A stretch of 64,000 nucleotides of DNA from Trypanosoma brucei gambiense DAL972 (Eukaryota > Euglenozoa > Kinetoplastea > Trypanosomatida > Trypanosomatidae). The position numbers were made by a program, and so were the translations under genes. Positions 26,277 to 36,156 of this stretch are shown in pieces. How positions within the stretch are numbered: position 1 is the first letter of the stretch; each line of letters begins with the position of its first letter. The stretch covers positions 592,262 to 656,261 of the forward strand of contig NC_026739.1 in NCBI RefSeq assembly GCF_000210295.1, given 5' to 3'. Below the pieces are notes generated by a model, which was given only the letters and a program-made list of their open reading frames with translations, searched no databases and was not told where the DNA came from.

Positions 26277-27713
26277 ATGGTCAAACTTGACGTCTCACTC
26301 CTTCGCTTTCTTGAAAATGAGGATTTTCGAGTGCTTACGGCGCTTGAAATGACTATGCGAAATCATGATGTGGCTCCTACTGCACTCATTGAGCGAATTG
26401 CGCAACTTCCACACGGCGGGTGCCGCAAACGACTACAGAACCTTCTTAAACACAAAATGATTCACCACGAAAACACCATGTATGACGGGTTTGCCATGAA
26501 GTACACCGCATACGATTATTTGGCGCTTAGCACGTTGAGCAAACGTGGCACTGTTGCGGGTGTAGGCCACCGCATTGGTTGTGGGAAGGAATCTGATATT
26601 ATCCTCGTTCAAGACGAAGCGGGTCGTGAGTGTGTGCTGAAGCTTCAACGCCTCGGCCGCTGTAGTTTTCGTACTGTCAGTCGTAACCGCGATTATAAAA
26701 ATGGACGGCGTCGGCATGGTGAGAGTTGGTTTTATCTTTCACGTCTAGCGGCAGAGAAGGAGTATGCATTCATGCGAACTCTTTATGACGAAGGTTTCCC
26801 AGTGCCTAAACCAATTGATCAAAACAGACATGCTCTGCTAATGGAGTTAGTGGGCGGAACGACCCTTAACAACATTAACGTTTTGGGTGATGCCGAGTTG
26901 GTATATCGTCGTTGTCTCGATCTGATGGTAAAGCTTGCTGAGCATGGCCTTATCCATGGTGATTTTAACGAGTTTAACCTTATGGTAACCGAAGAATTAC
27001 GAGTGATTGTTATAGACTTCCCGCAGATGGTGTCGACCAATCATCCCAACGCTAGTGATTTGTTTGATCGGGACGTTCATAATCTTGCCAATTTTTTTCA
27101 TCGTCGTTTTAAAGTAAAAACGTTGTTTTACCCGACGCTTGAGAACGACGTTATTCGTAAAGGAGATTTGGATCGTGTGGTGTTTGCAAGCGGATGCTTC
27201 AGCAGGAAACAGCAAAGTGAACTCGAACGACTACTGGAGGCCCAACAGGTAATTGAAGCCGATGAAACCGAGAGTGAAAGCGGTGGCGAAGAGGACAATA
27301 CAGAGGAGAAACGCGTAAAAGAACCGGTGGAAGTGGAAGGAAATGATTCTGCTGAAAGGGATGCAGGTGCAAAAATTTCTTATGCAGACCTCGAAGTTGT
27401 ATGTGATGAGGTAAAAACAGGAGAGGATGATGGTGAAGTAGGGAATGAAGAATCCGATAGCGATGCGCGCTCCATTGACAGTGCAATAAATGTGGCTGCT
27501 CAACAGCGTCGGCAGCAGCACTTGAATCCGAACTACCTCCCAGATGGTACTCTTAATGAATCGCACGTACGGTCGGAAGTTAGACGTCGCATTCGTCGAA
27601 AAGATAATCAACAGTTCGACAAGGGTCTCCACCGTAACGTGCAGAAAGGACGTCAAAAGCAGAAAATACGTAGGAAACTGAAGCATGCGGAAAATGAAGG
27701 ACTCTTTGACTAA
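26277..27713 (+). CDS. RIO2: RIO2 atypical protein kinase
   Basis: This 478-residue protein is RIO2, the kinase/ATPase that rides on pre-40S particles and promotes late 18S rRNA maturation in the cytoplasm. The N-terminal winged helix typical of RIO2 spans about 8-90 (MVKLDVSLLRFLENEDFRVL onward). The RIO kinase domain follows: nucleotide loop GCGKESDI (101-108), catalytic HGDFNEFN (His227, Asp229), and the metal-binding IDFPQ with Asp247, the residue phosphorylated during the RIO2 ATPase cycle. After residue 300 an acidic stretch (about 325-400) precedes a Lys/Arg-rich tail (about 435-478), as in other RIO2 proteins. ATG 26277 matches the family N-terminus exactly. Identity is confident. Confidence 0.96.
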   Translation: MVKLDVSLLRFLENEDFRVLTALEMTMRNHDVAPTALIERIAQLPHGGCRKRLQNLLKHKMIHHENTMYDGFAMKYTAYDYLALSTLSKRGTVAGVGHRIGCGKESDIILVQDEAGRECVLKLQRLGRCSFRTVSRNRDYKNGRRRHGESWFYLSRLAAEKEYAFMRTLYDEGFPVPKPIDQNRHALLMELVGGTTLNNINVLGDAELVYRRCLDLMVKLAEHGLIHGDFNEFNLMVTEELRVIVIDFPQMVSTNHPNASDLFDRDVHNLANFFHRRFKVKTLFYPTLENDVIRKGDLDRVVFASGCFSRKQQSELERLLEAQQVIEADETESESGGEEDNTEEKRVKEPVEVEGNDSAERDAGAKISYADLEVVCDEVKTGEDDGEVGNEESDSDARSIDSAINVAAQQRRQQHLNPNYLPDGTLNESHVRSEVRRRIRRKDNQQFDKGLHRNVQKGRQKQKIRRKLKHAENEGLFD

Positions 27714-28718
27714 TATTTGTTAGGGGATGGAAGGCATTTTTGTTTTTGGTTCCGTTAGGGAAACAACTATTTGTTCCCTTTTCCTCATCCCTTTTTTTTT
27801 GTCTTCTGTCGACGCTGAGTCATACGCACACCCCACTGGAACTCAAAACGGTTAAAAGGTAAAATTAAACGGAAGTACGGTTGAACCTCTGGCACGCAGA
27901 GGAGAAAGGTGTGAGCAAGTATGTGATAGTACAAAGGAGTGTGCGGATGAAGGGGAATGCAAGTAAATAATTTAATTTATTTACGGACGTGTATTATGGG
28001 TATTTCCGTAACTTGTGGTAGTAACGAAGAAAGTTAACATCTTTTTACCTATTGCTTCACATCACTTCACACCTGAATTAAAAAAAAAAAACTGCTTGTA
28101 TTCAGGAGTGTGGGTGCTCTTTCTACACATTCCTAATACTTCCCACTTTCTCAGACTGTTCCACATCTTGGAGTTTTGTACTTCATCCTTTTCTTCCTCT
28201 CTTCGATATATATATTTAAAAAATTGTTTTGACTTGTAGTTATTTCGGCGATAACGTTTCTAGATCTATAAAATAGCACTACACCTTTTTAGATTACAGT
28301 TTACATACACACACACACACCTACCTTTTTTTTTACGTTTTTAATTATTTATATATTTTTTGGTTGGTTGATTTGAGTTTTCTTTTGTGCACGCAATCGC
28401 ACGACGGAAGAAAACGTAAAAGCAAAACCGACTCTTTCATAAAACAAAAAAAAAACAAAAAATAATAACATTTTTTTTTCACTAGAAAACAGACCAAATC
28501 AGATACAAGGATAAAGAAAAGAGAGGGGGGAACGAAGAAGCAAGGGAACAGCTACAGTAAAGAAAGACACTCTCGTTCGCAGTTGCAAGTGAGGAGCCAT
28601 ATATAAAAATACTTTCTATAAATTAAAGCCGGAAGCAAGGAAAGAAGTGAAAGAAAAATAGCAATAGCAATAGCAAGAACACACAGAGACGCTACAAGTT
28701 TGTTTTTTTCCAATAGAA
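27714..28718. other. Intergenic region
   Basis: About 1.0 kb with T and A runs and an AC run near 28307-28320. A small hairpin is listed separately. No gene is supported. The leader before the PSP1 gene is A-rich and purine-rich (about 28430-28700), which is unusual here. Confidence 0.65.
27886..27902. repeat. Small perfect hairpin
   Basis: CCTCTG and CAGAGG flank a 5-base loop. It lies in the presumed RIO2 3' UTR. It could be chance. Confidence 0.5.
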
Positions 28719-30401
28719 ATGTCCCACTTTCAGCCTTCGCCGTGTTTCAATACTTTTTCTTCGTTTCTGCAGGAAATCACAAACATCGGCAGCAGCGGCA
28801 TAGACACGGAGAATAAGGAGAACATCCCACCGGGATCTTTTGGTCGGTTGAATGACGGTAAGGGAGGTTGCCGACGTAATAGCAGTCATACCTGCTTTCG
28901 TAAGCAGCAACAACACCAGGAACAGCATCAGCAGCAACAGTTTCATAATATTCCCCGAGTGAATGATTGTTGCACGCCTATGAAAGAGGTTGCATATCAG
29001 CAACAACAATGCCATACAGGACTAACACCAGGAAATAAATATATGATGAACTCGGCAAACAGAGATTACCCCGTAGGCATGAATGGAATTGATTTCCTGC
29101 TTTTAGATGAGAGTGACGTCTTTGACGGAAGGGACAACGGCTTCTTCACTCCAAATGTGAAGCGTCAAGGGGGAGTAACGGGCAACCACGGAAAGGTCTC
29201 GGAACTGTTTCACGAAAGCATGGAAGCACCTAGGCTAGCACGTAACCTAAATGATAGCATAGAGGGGGTTCCGCTTGTTGGCAACGTGCTGCAAGAGAGT
29301 GATGACGAGGATTGCCTTGATAGCTACCGCCCGACCGAAATGTCCTCGACGCAAATATTTAATCCACGGTTGCAGGGTCAAGAATCTCGGCACTGCCCGC
29401 AAGATCACTGCTCATATCAGAAGCAGGTGCATCAACAACCAAGTGATCGATCACATTTACTCGGTTCTGCCTGGTGCGAAACCGCTCCGCGTTCGAAACC
29501 CCAACCTGAGCGCAATCACACCGCCACGCGCGTTACTCACGGTACCACACCATTGGTTGCAGTTGCTGGTAGGCGGGTACCCGTTGACAAACTACACCTT
29601 CTGCTTGGGGCTACTGCGCAGGATGGAGTGGATGGGCAATCTGGTGCGCGAGATGCTGTGAATACTGCGCCCCTTGTTCCTTCTTCCCGTCCTACACCTT
29701 CCGCTGCTCAAACATTTAAAGTTATTCCACTTGCGCGTCCCTCGGAACCGTCAGTATCGCCCTCACCGCTTGCAACAACGCCCCAGAATACTGTTGCTGG
29801 ACCCACAACACGTCGTCTTGCATCGTCGTCATTCCATAAGGAAATGGTTGTTATTGATTTCGGTAAAGGAAACATCATGCGGTTCAAACCTAACCCCGCT
29901 TTTCCACCTCCAGTACCGGGAAAGCGATACCTTGTTGCGGTACGCGCTAGCCGTAGTCCATACGATAATGTCGCATATAAGGATGCCGGATTGTGCTCTT
30001 ATGTGCTTCGTCACCCAGCAGATGGTAGTGGAGCTAATGGAACAAGTGCAACAGCAAACATAACCATTACCAAATCATCGGGCGATGTGGAGCGCGGTAT
30101 CTTCGATGGCAGCATTATTCGTTGCATGGACACCCCGGGGGATGCGGTGCAGCTGCAACTTCTTGCCGTAGAGCGTGAGGCCGCTATTGTGGAATGCCGA
30201 AAACACTTCAAGTTCCTCAACCTTCCCTTTGAGCTTGTGGACGTGCACTACACGTTTGATAGGACGATTTGTGTTGTGTATTACAACATACATCGCCAGG
30301 AGGGAACAAGTGGTCACCCCAACGTGTCACGTCTCGTGAGGACGCTTCAATTCAGACTCAAGTGCAAAGTACATTTAAAGGCGGACTTTTGCAGTGACTA
30401 A
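28719..30401 (+). CDS. PSP1 C-terminal-domain protein, possible mRNA regulator
   Basis: This 560-residue protein has a PSP1 C-terminal domain from about 375 to 557 (VVIDFGKGNIMRFKPNPAFP at its start, FKFLNLPFELVDVHYTFDRT later). In trypanosomatids, PSP1-domain proteins were reported in the Crithidia cycling-sequence mRNA-binding complex, so a role in mRNA control is a family-based inference. The N-terminal 370 residues are hydrophilic and probably disordered, with a Gln/His-rich stretch (about 66-80) and many Ser, Asn and Pro. This is common in trypanosome RNP-granule proteins. ATG 28719 is the first methionine after a purine-rich leader. The stop codon lies just beside one arm of a 14-bp inverted repeat. 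Confidence 0.85.
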   Translation: MSHFQPSPCFNTFSSFLQEITNIGSSGIDTENKENIPPGSFGRLNDGKGGCRRNSSHTCFRKQQQHQEQHQQQQFHNIPRVNDCCTPMKEVAYQQQQCHTGLTPGNKYMMNSANRDYPVGMNGIDFLLLDESDVFDGRDNGFFTPNVKRQGGVTGNHGKVSELFHESMEAPRLARNLNDSIEGVPLVGNVLQESDDEDCLDSYRPTEMSSTQIFNPRLQGQESRHCPQDHCSYQKQVHQQPSDRSHLLGSAWCETAPRSKPQPERNHTATRVTHGTTPLVAVAGRRVPVDKLHLLLGATAQDGVDGQSGARDAVNTAPLVPSSRPTPSAAQTFKVIPLARPSEPSVSPSPLATTPQNTVAGPTTRRLASSSFHKEMVVIDFGKGNIMRFKPNPAFPPPVPGKRYLVAVRASRSPYDNVAYKDAGLCSYVLRHPADGSGANGTSATANITITKSSGDVERGIFDGSIIRCMDTPGDAVQLQLLAVEREAAIVECRKHFKFLNLPFELVDVHYTFDRTICVVYYNIHRQEGTSGHPNVSRLVRTLQFRLKCKVHLKADFCSD

Positions 30402-30481
30402 TGTGCGGCGTCACTTCTTTTGCAGTTACGCATATTGGGAGGGAGAGGGAGAGAGAAGGTTTCAATGACTGCAAAAGTCCG
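30382..30481. repeat. 14-bp inverted repeat around the PSP1-gene stop codon
   Basis: Arm 1 (30382-30395, CGGACTTTTGCAGT) is the exact reverse complement of arm 2 (30468-30481). The stop codon TAA/TGA context at 30399-30401 lies in the 72-base loop. A third partial copy, CTTTTGCAGT in direct orientation, occurs near 30416-30425. Confidence 0.85.
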
Positions 30482-30915
30482 TTAGTTTATAATTATTGTT
30501 GGTGGTGGTGGCTTTTTTTTTTGTTGTTGTTGTTGGTATTGTTGATGTTGCTTTTATTTTGGTTTGATAAATTTTTTTTTTTCTTTGAACGTCATAAACA
30601 GTACCCAGGACGGAGGAAGTAAATGCTTAGAAGGGAAATGAAAATAGATAACAATGAAGTGGAAGAGGCAATAACGAAATGAAAAATTGACGTTGAAGAA
30701 GATTCTAAAAAAAAAAAAAAGGAAAAAAGGGGAAATGAAGGAGGTAAAATGTGAAAGAAAGAAGGAAGGACATTAAAATAAAAAAAAATAGCAGCGGCTC
30801 TGAAACTCACGATTTTGAAGTCGTTTTACCCTTGTGGAATGCACACACACACAGAAAATATTCCAGCAGGAACTCTGAGAGTTGTGAGAGGAATATGTTT
30901 ATATTTGTTTATTTG

Positions 30916-30942
30916 TTTTTTTTTTTGGGGGGGGGAGGGGGG
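30916..30942. repeat. T11-G9-A-G6 tract
   Basis: Eleven T (30916-30926), nine G (30927-30935), one A, six G. A near copy lies at 31097-31121. Confidence 0.95.
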
Positions 30943-31096
30943 TTGGAGGCAGAAGAAAGGATGGAAGTTCTAAAATTGTTCTTCTCTTCTCTCTTGTACT
31001 TCCTCAATATATACATATGACTATCAGATTCTCACATGCATATTAATGGAAGTTGTGAACACATTAGAAATTTAGCTTCATACTTCTTTATGCGCA

Positions 31097-31121
31097 TTTT
31101 TTTTTTTGGGGGGGGGAGGGG
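31097..31121. repeat. T11-G9-A-G4 tract
   Basis: Eleven T (31097-31107), nine G (31108-31116), one A, four G. It is the second copy of the preceding motif, 181 bases downstream. Confidence 0.95.
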
Positions 31122-32490
31122 CGTTGTTGTTTTATTGGCGTGCACTGTAATAATTTAAATATAATCCAGTTACCGAAATGACAACCACTTTTTCTCCTTC
31201 TTTTCTGCTATTAGTTTGGTTCATCTTGGGTACACTTTTTTTTTGTCCTGTTTTACTTATTTACTTTTTACTATTTCCGCTCTTCTTTTTTTTTCTTAAT
31301 CATTTCTCCTTGCTGCCATTTTGTTTGGACTTACCCGTCTGTCCATATTTATATTATTTATATATTTGTTTGTATTTGTACTTTTTAAAAAAAAATTTAA
31401 ATGTTTTTTCTCCCTGTGCAGCAGCATCTTTCCCTTTTATGATTTTTTTTTCTTCATTCTCTCTTTTTTTTTAATTTTTACCTGTTTGTGGTTGTTATAA
31501 TTAACCATTAACGCCATAGAGCCGTCGCGGCGCTCATGAGATCTTTCGTTTTTTCTCCCTTTTTGTTTAAATGAAGTTTGTGGAGAACTTTTTAAAAAAA
31601 AATGTAGGGGATTTGAGCACCGCGGCAGGCCAAATAAAAAGGAGGGAAAAGACAAAAAAAAAAGAAAAAACATAGAATTGTAATATTAAAAGAGTGACGG
31701 CGAGCCATGAATAAACAATAATAACTAAAAAGAAGGAGATGATTTTTTTTTTATTTAGAAAAAAAAAATGAAAACAAAAAAGATAAAACAAAACTTCTTT
31801 TTTACGACCAGCGGATACGAGGATTAATGCAAGTGAAGAAGGAAAGAGAAAGAAAATTGGGGAAAGAAGGTAAAATTACAAAGAAAGGGAAAAGGAAAGG
31901 GAAGATAGAAGAAGAAAAGAGAAGAAATGTGCTACAGCAAACATAAACAACCCTCCAGGTAATTCGAAATTTATATGCATATTTGTCTTTTCTTTAAGTT
32001 TTTCTTCATAAATTATTATTATTATTATTATTATTTTTTCATACACGAAGAGGAATTGTAATTGTTCTTATAGAGGGAAGACAACGCCACCACTTCCATG
32101 AAACTTAAGAAAAGATAAAAACAAGTAGCAATTTTTTTTTTCTCTTTTCAAATTCTTCTTCCCACATTTTTTCTCCCTATATTCTTATTTTCTTTACACT
32201 GTTTTTTTGAGGGAACTCGTAACTTGTCGCTGTGTTTAGTTGTTTTCATTTGTTTCGTTTTGTATTAAAAGTTGTTGATTTTTTTTTGTTTACTCTTCTC
32301 CTCTTGAAATTAGTGATGTTGTTATTTTTGATAGCCCCGTCTTTTTTTTTTGTTTTTTTTTGTTTTGTGTCTTTTTTTTTTTTCCTCCTCTTTCGTGTTT
32401 CAGTTTTGTATGACAACTCGCTCACATTCGCTGCGCCGCTCTTCAGAGAAACCTCTAGTGGTGGCATGTGCAATGTTAATGCCGAAGAAA

Positions 32491-32536
32491 ATAATATATA
32501 AATAATATATATATATATATATATTATTTATATATT
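32491..32536. repeat. AT-rich palindromic microsatellite
   Basis: AATAATATAT units lead into an (AT)n run and back out through ATTATTTATATAT. It is self-complementary. Confidence 0.85.
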
Positions 32537-33113
32537 TGTATATGTAAAAGGAAAATTAAATATGTGAGATAAAACCAAAGATGAAAGACGAGGTGAAATT
32601 AAACAGGACAGAAGAAAAAAGAAAAAAAAGTGTCATCGTCGTGATCACAAGAATCATCTTTGATTAATAAGTAAGTAAGCAAGTGCGTGTTAATTAAATT
32701 AAATTTTGTAATTAATATATAACAAGAAAATGAAAAGAGAATACTTGAGAGATGCCACTTCATTAGATTTCACACCATTTTTTATTTTTATTTTCATTAG
32801 ATTTTTTTTTCATTTTAGATGCAAATGTGGAGAAAAGCGGAAGGAGTCGTACTGCCGAGTTGAAGGTTTTTTGTAGTACCTTTTTTCTTGTTTCGTTTTT
32901 ATTTGAAAGTGAATTTGTGGTTCTTTCCTCTTATGCTCTTGTGCTCATTTACAAATCTTGTTACGGTATAATTTTTTTTTTTTTAAAAAAGAAAGTGAAA
33001 AAAAAGCAAACGGAGCAAATCAAATTGACGAATGAAAGAACGAATAAATGACAACGAAGAGAAGAAAAAATAAAAAGGAAATTGGTGAACATATGATAAA
33101 AACAACTAAAAAC

Positions 33114-33123
33114 GGGGGGGGGG
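33114..33123. repeat. G10 tract
   Basis: Ten consecutive G in an A-rich context; the third long G run of the gene-poor region. Confidence 0.95.
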
Positions 33124-33250
33124 CGAAAAGCAAAAGAAAAAACACGTCAACATAGACAAAAATACATAGGCAAACATATACGTCGATATTATATAAATAT
33201 AAATATATTTATTTATTTATAGTATTGATGGTTGTATGTTTGTGTGCGTT

Positions 33251-33282
33251 GAAAGGGAGTGAGCGCCGATAAACTCCCTTTC
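33251..33282. repeat. Perfect 10-bp hairpin followed by T-rich run
   Basis: GAAAGGGAGT (33251-33260) and its exact reverse complement (33273-33282) flank a 12-base loop. A GTGCGCC and then a T-rich run (33290-33312) follow. The form resembles a hairpin-plus-T terminator, but that mechanism is not established for RNA polymerase II in this group. Confidence 0.8.
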
Positions 33283-33540
33283 GTGCGCCTTTTTGTTGTT
33301 GTTGTTTTTTTTTCCACATGTTTGTGTTTTCGTTCTCTCACAGTTCTGTTTTACCTATTACTCGTTATCAGTTCACTCCGTTAGATGTTATACCGCTTAT
33401 TTATTAATATAAATTTATTTCCCTTGCATTTCCCTCATACCTCATTTCTTTTTGTCTTTTGAGCTCGGTCGCATGTGTGAGTTTTTTTTTTTTCAGCAAC
33501 TCAATGGATGAAAAGTGAGGAAGAAAAGGCAAAAAAAAAC

Positions 33541-33564
33541 ATATATATATATATATATATATAT

Positions 33565-33603
<39 letters not shown>

Positions 33604-33605
33604 TA
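33541..33605. repeat. (AT)n-(TTTA)n microsatellite
   Basis: AT units from 33541 to about 33564 run into about ten TTTA units to 33605. Confidence 0.95.
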
Positions 33606-33900
33606 TGTTTAATTTGTGTATGTTTTTTTTTCCCCCTCTTCTGCTTGGGGGTATGTGAGGGAATTTCACCTTCCTGTTTCTGCAGGAAGTAAACCGCATT
33701 TAGATAAATTAAAAAGAAGGAAGAATAAATGTTTGAATCGATGAATGAACGAAAGAGTGAAGAAATGGAGAAGTTATGGATACGGAACAACACTGCGCAT
33801 AGAAATTTTTTCAATAAAGAAAAACTTTTCCACCTCCCCACCCCTTTCCATCATTTACTTCTTCTTTACTTTTTCTTCTTCAACGAAATTTGTTAAATGT

Positions 33901-34170
33901 GTTATTGTTGCTATTATAACTATTGCTATTATTATCATTGTTGCTATTATTATTATTGTTGTCGTTATTATTATTTTTTTTTTCGTTTGACCGCTCATTT
34001 ATTATTGTTGAGGTATTTCCACCTTATGTGAGCGAACGGCTTTGATAAAGTGGTGAAAGTGCCAAGAACTGTAATATAAGTTTTATTATGACAGTATTGA
34101 TAATAATGATGACAACAACAATAATAATAATAATAATAATTTATATGATAGTTATAACAGCAATAATTTG
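33901..34170. repeat. Imperfect inverted repeat built from ATT/AAT triplets
   Basis: The left arm (33901-33975, ATT/GTT triplets) is broadly complementary to the right arm (about 34094-34170, AAT/AAC triplets). The TTATAACTAT and ATAGTTATAA segments match exactly. The spacer is about 120 bases. A CA run follows at 34216-34236. Confidence 0.6.
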
Positions 34171-34761
34171 TAACAACAGTTACAATATTGACAAATAAGT
34201 TGATTTCTTCCATGGGACACACACACACACACACACTTCTGTTTTTTTTTTCATTTATTTATACACTGAAGAGACTGGTGGTATGAAAAAAAAAAACTGG
34301 AAGGAATGAAGAAGGAGATAAAAGAAAAAGAAGAATTTAACTGGAAAAGGGGTTTAGATAATAACAGTGAAAGTTCCACCTCCATAAACGCACCCACTTC
34401 CTTTTCGTATTTGTACGTTTCCTCCTCCCTCTCATTTTTTTGTTTTAAATGTTGTCGTCGGTTCTTTTCTTCTTCTTTTTTTTTTCTCCCCCTTTTTTTT
34501 TCTCCCTCCTATTCTCTTTCTTGTTTTGTTTTTGTATACTTCAACTTAAGCAAAGTAAACGAAAAGAAACATTTCTTCATTTTTACTTTCTCGTGAGTCG
34601 TCTTTTTTTTCTTTCTTTTGTGTTGTTTTATTCGAAACCTTTCTTCCTTCAATTCCAATGATTTCCTCACTTTAAAAGTGAAAGAAAAAAAAAAAAGAGG
34701 AAAACGTTACCAAATTAAGCATGATCAAAACAAAAAAAAAAGAAAAGATAACAAATATATA

Positions 34762-34779
34762 AACGTATACGTATACGTT
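34762..34779. repeat. 18-bp perfect palindrome
   Basis: AACGTATACGTATACGTT equals its own reverse complement. It sits in the gene-poor region between A-rich runs. Confidence 0.9.
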
Positions 34780-35371
34780 GAACTCATGCCTGCGTAAAGA
34801 AGAAAAGGAGGAGGAAGAAAGGGGAGAATAACTAAAGGGAAAAGAAAATAAGAAAAGAAAATAATAAATGGGGTGGAAAAAAAATTAAAAAGAGACACAT
34901 GCAGTTGAAGGAAACAGAGAAATGTGAGCTGGAAAAAAAAAAGGAATCAAGAGAGAAAGAGAGAGGAAAAAAAAAGAATATGTAACGACCGTATAGAAGC
35001 ACCGTGACGATGAAGATGATGACAATAATAATACACATCTTTGTCCCCCTACCACCCATACAAAACACTTTAAAACTTTTGCCAGAATTTTTTTACTTTT
35101 GTTTTTTTTTTCTTACATTCATTTATCTATTCTGCAGAGAAGAATCTAACTATTTATTGAGTAGATGAATAAATTATAAGAAAAATGACAGAAATGATGG
35201 GAAGAAATTCGTTTAAAAAAATTGGCGATTGTTTTTGTGTTTGTCTATTTACTTCTTTTTTCGTTATGTTGGTGGCGTTTTTGGTGCATTTTTTTTTGTT
35301 TCATATAAATATGTTTTTTCTTTTTTTGGTTACTGTCGTTGTTATTGTTGCAAAGGGTGTCGCGTGAGTTA

Positions 35372-35399
35372 GTATATATATATATATATATATATATAT
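35372..35399. repeat. (AT)n microsatellite
   Basis: About 14 uninterrupted TA units. A second, shorter TA run lies at 35490-35516. Confidence 0.95.
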
Positions 35400-36156
35400 T
35401 TCTTAGGGGTTCTCAATGTGCGCGCCTCGTATAAAGTATAACGTAAAGTTGAAAAAAAAAAACTTAAACGTAACCAATAAATGTTGACATATATGCATAT
35501 ATATATATATATATATTAGCTTTACGCTAACGTGCTTCGCTTCTTGTTCCCTTGTCCATAAAGAAATATCTATATATTTATCGTTTTGTTTATTCTGTTT
35601 CCCCAACTCTTCCTCTTAGTGTTTTTACAAACATGTGATACGCGATGCCTGCTTCTCTTCTTTTTTCTTTTCTTTTTTTTTCTTTGCTGTCACACTCTTT
35701 TTTTTTTGAACAATAAATTTAAAATATGTAAAATGAGGTAAATAGTGTAACTCGACGTTGTTTACTTCAAAGCGCTGCAGTTATTTGTCTCAATAGTTTT
35801 TTTTTCTTTGATTTGATTATAACATATATATATACATATATAAATATTCGGCTTATTGCGTCCGTGCTAAATCTGCATTTGGCTCAAGTGACGAAAATTA
35901 CTGTTGCATAAATTTGCGAGTACTACAATTACCGCGAAATAAATAGAAGATATTTTAACCTATAGGTTATAAGGAGGAGTAGTATTTGAAGAGGAAATTA
36001 CGCAAAGAGGTAACATATAAAAAAAAGAAGAGAGGGAAGAAAAGAAAGTAGAAAGCAGCCTGCTATCATCAGTGAATACGTAAGTAACAAACTGAAAAAC
36101 AAAAAAAAACACAAAAGGAAAGAGTTGGAATTGAAGTGTATATTTCATTTGTTCAA

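Larger units (their letters stand above)
30402..36156. other. 5.75-kb gene-poor region, candidate transcription-unit boundary
   Basis: No frame here looks like a gene; all longer ones are Phe/Leu/Lys/Asn readings of homopolymers. The region is dense in poly-T and poly-A runs, AT microsatellites and TTTA arrays, and has three long G tracts (30927-30935, 31108-31116, 33114-33123). Genes on both sides are on the + strand, so there is no strand switch. The length is several times the usual spacer in this window. I saw no tRNA-like B box and no snRNA-like gene. It may hold a transcription termination/initiation site or long untranslated sequence. Confidence 0.6.

Noticed and set aside
30402..36156. 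Many 60-100-codon frames across the gene-poor region on both strands
   Set aside because: All are dominated by Phe, Lys, Asn, Ile or Leu from homopolymers and microsatellites. None begins convincingly or has neighbours' codon use.
30402..36156. tRNA or other RNA polymerase III genes in the gene-poor region
   Set aside because: I looked for GGTTCGA-like B boxes and cloverleaf pairs and saw none on either strand, but I could not run a tRNA search.
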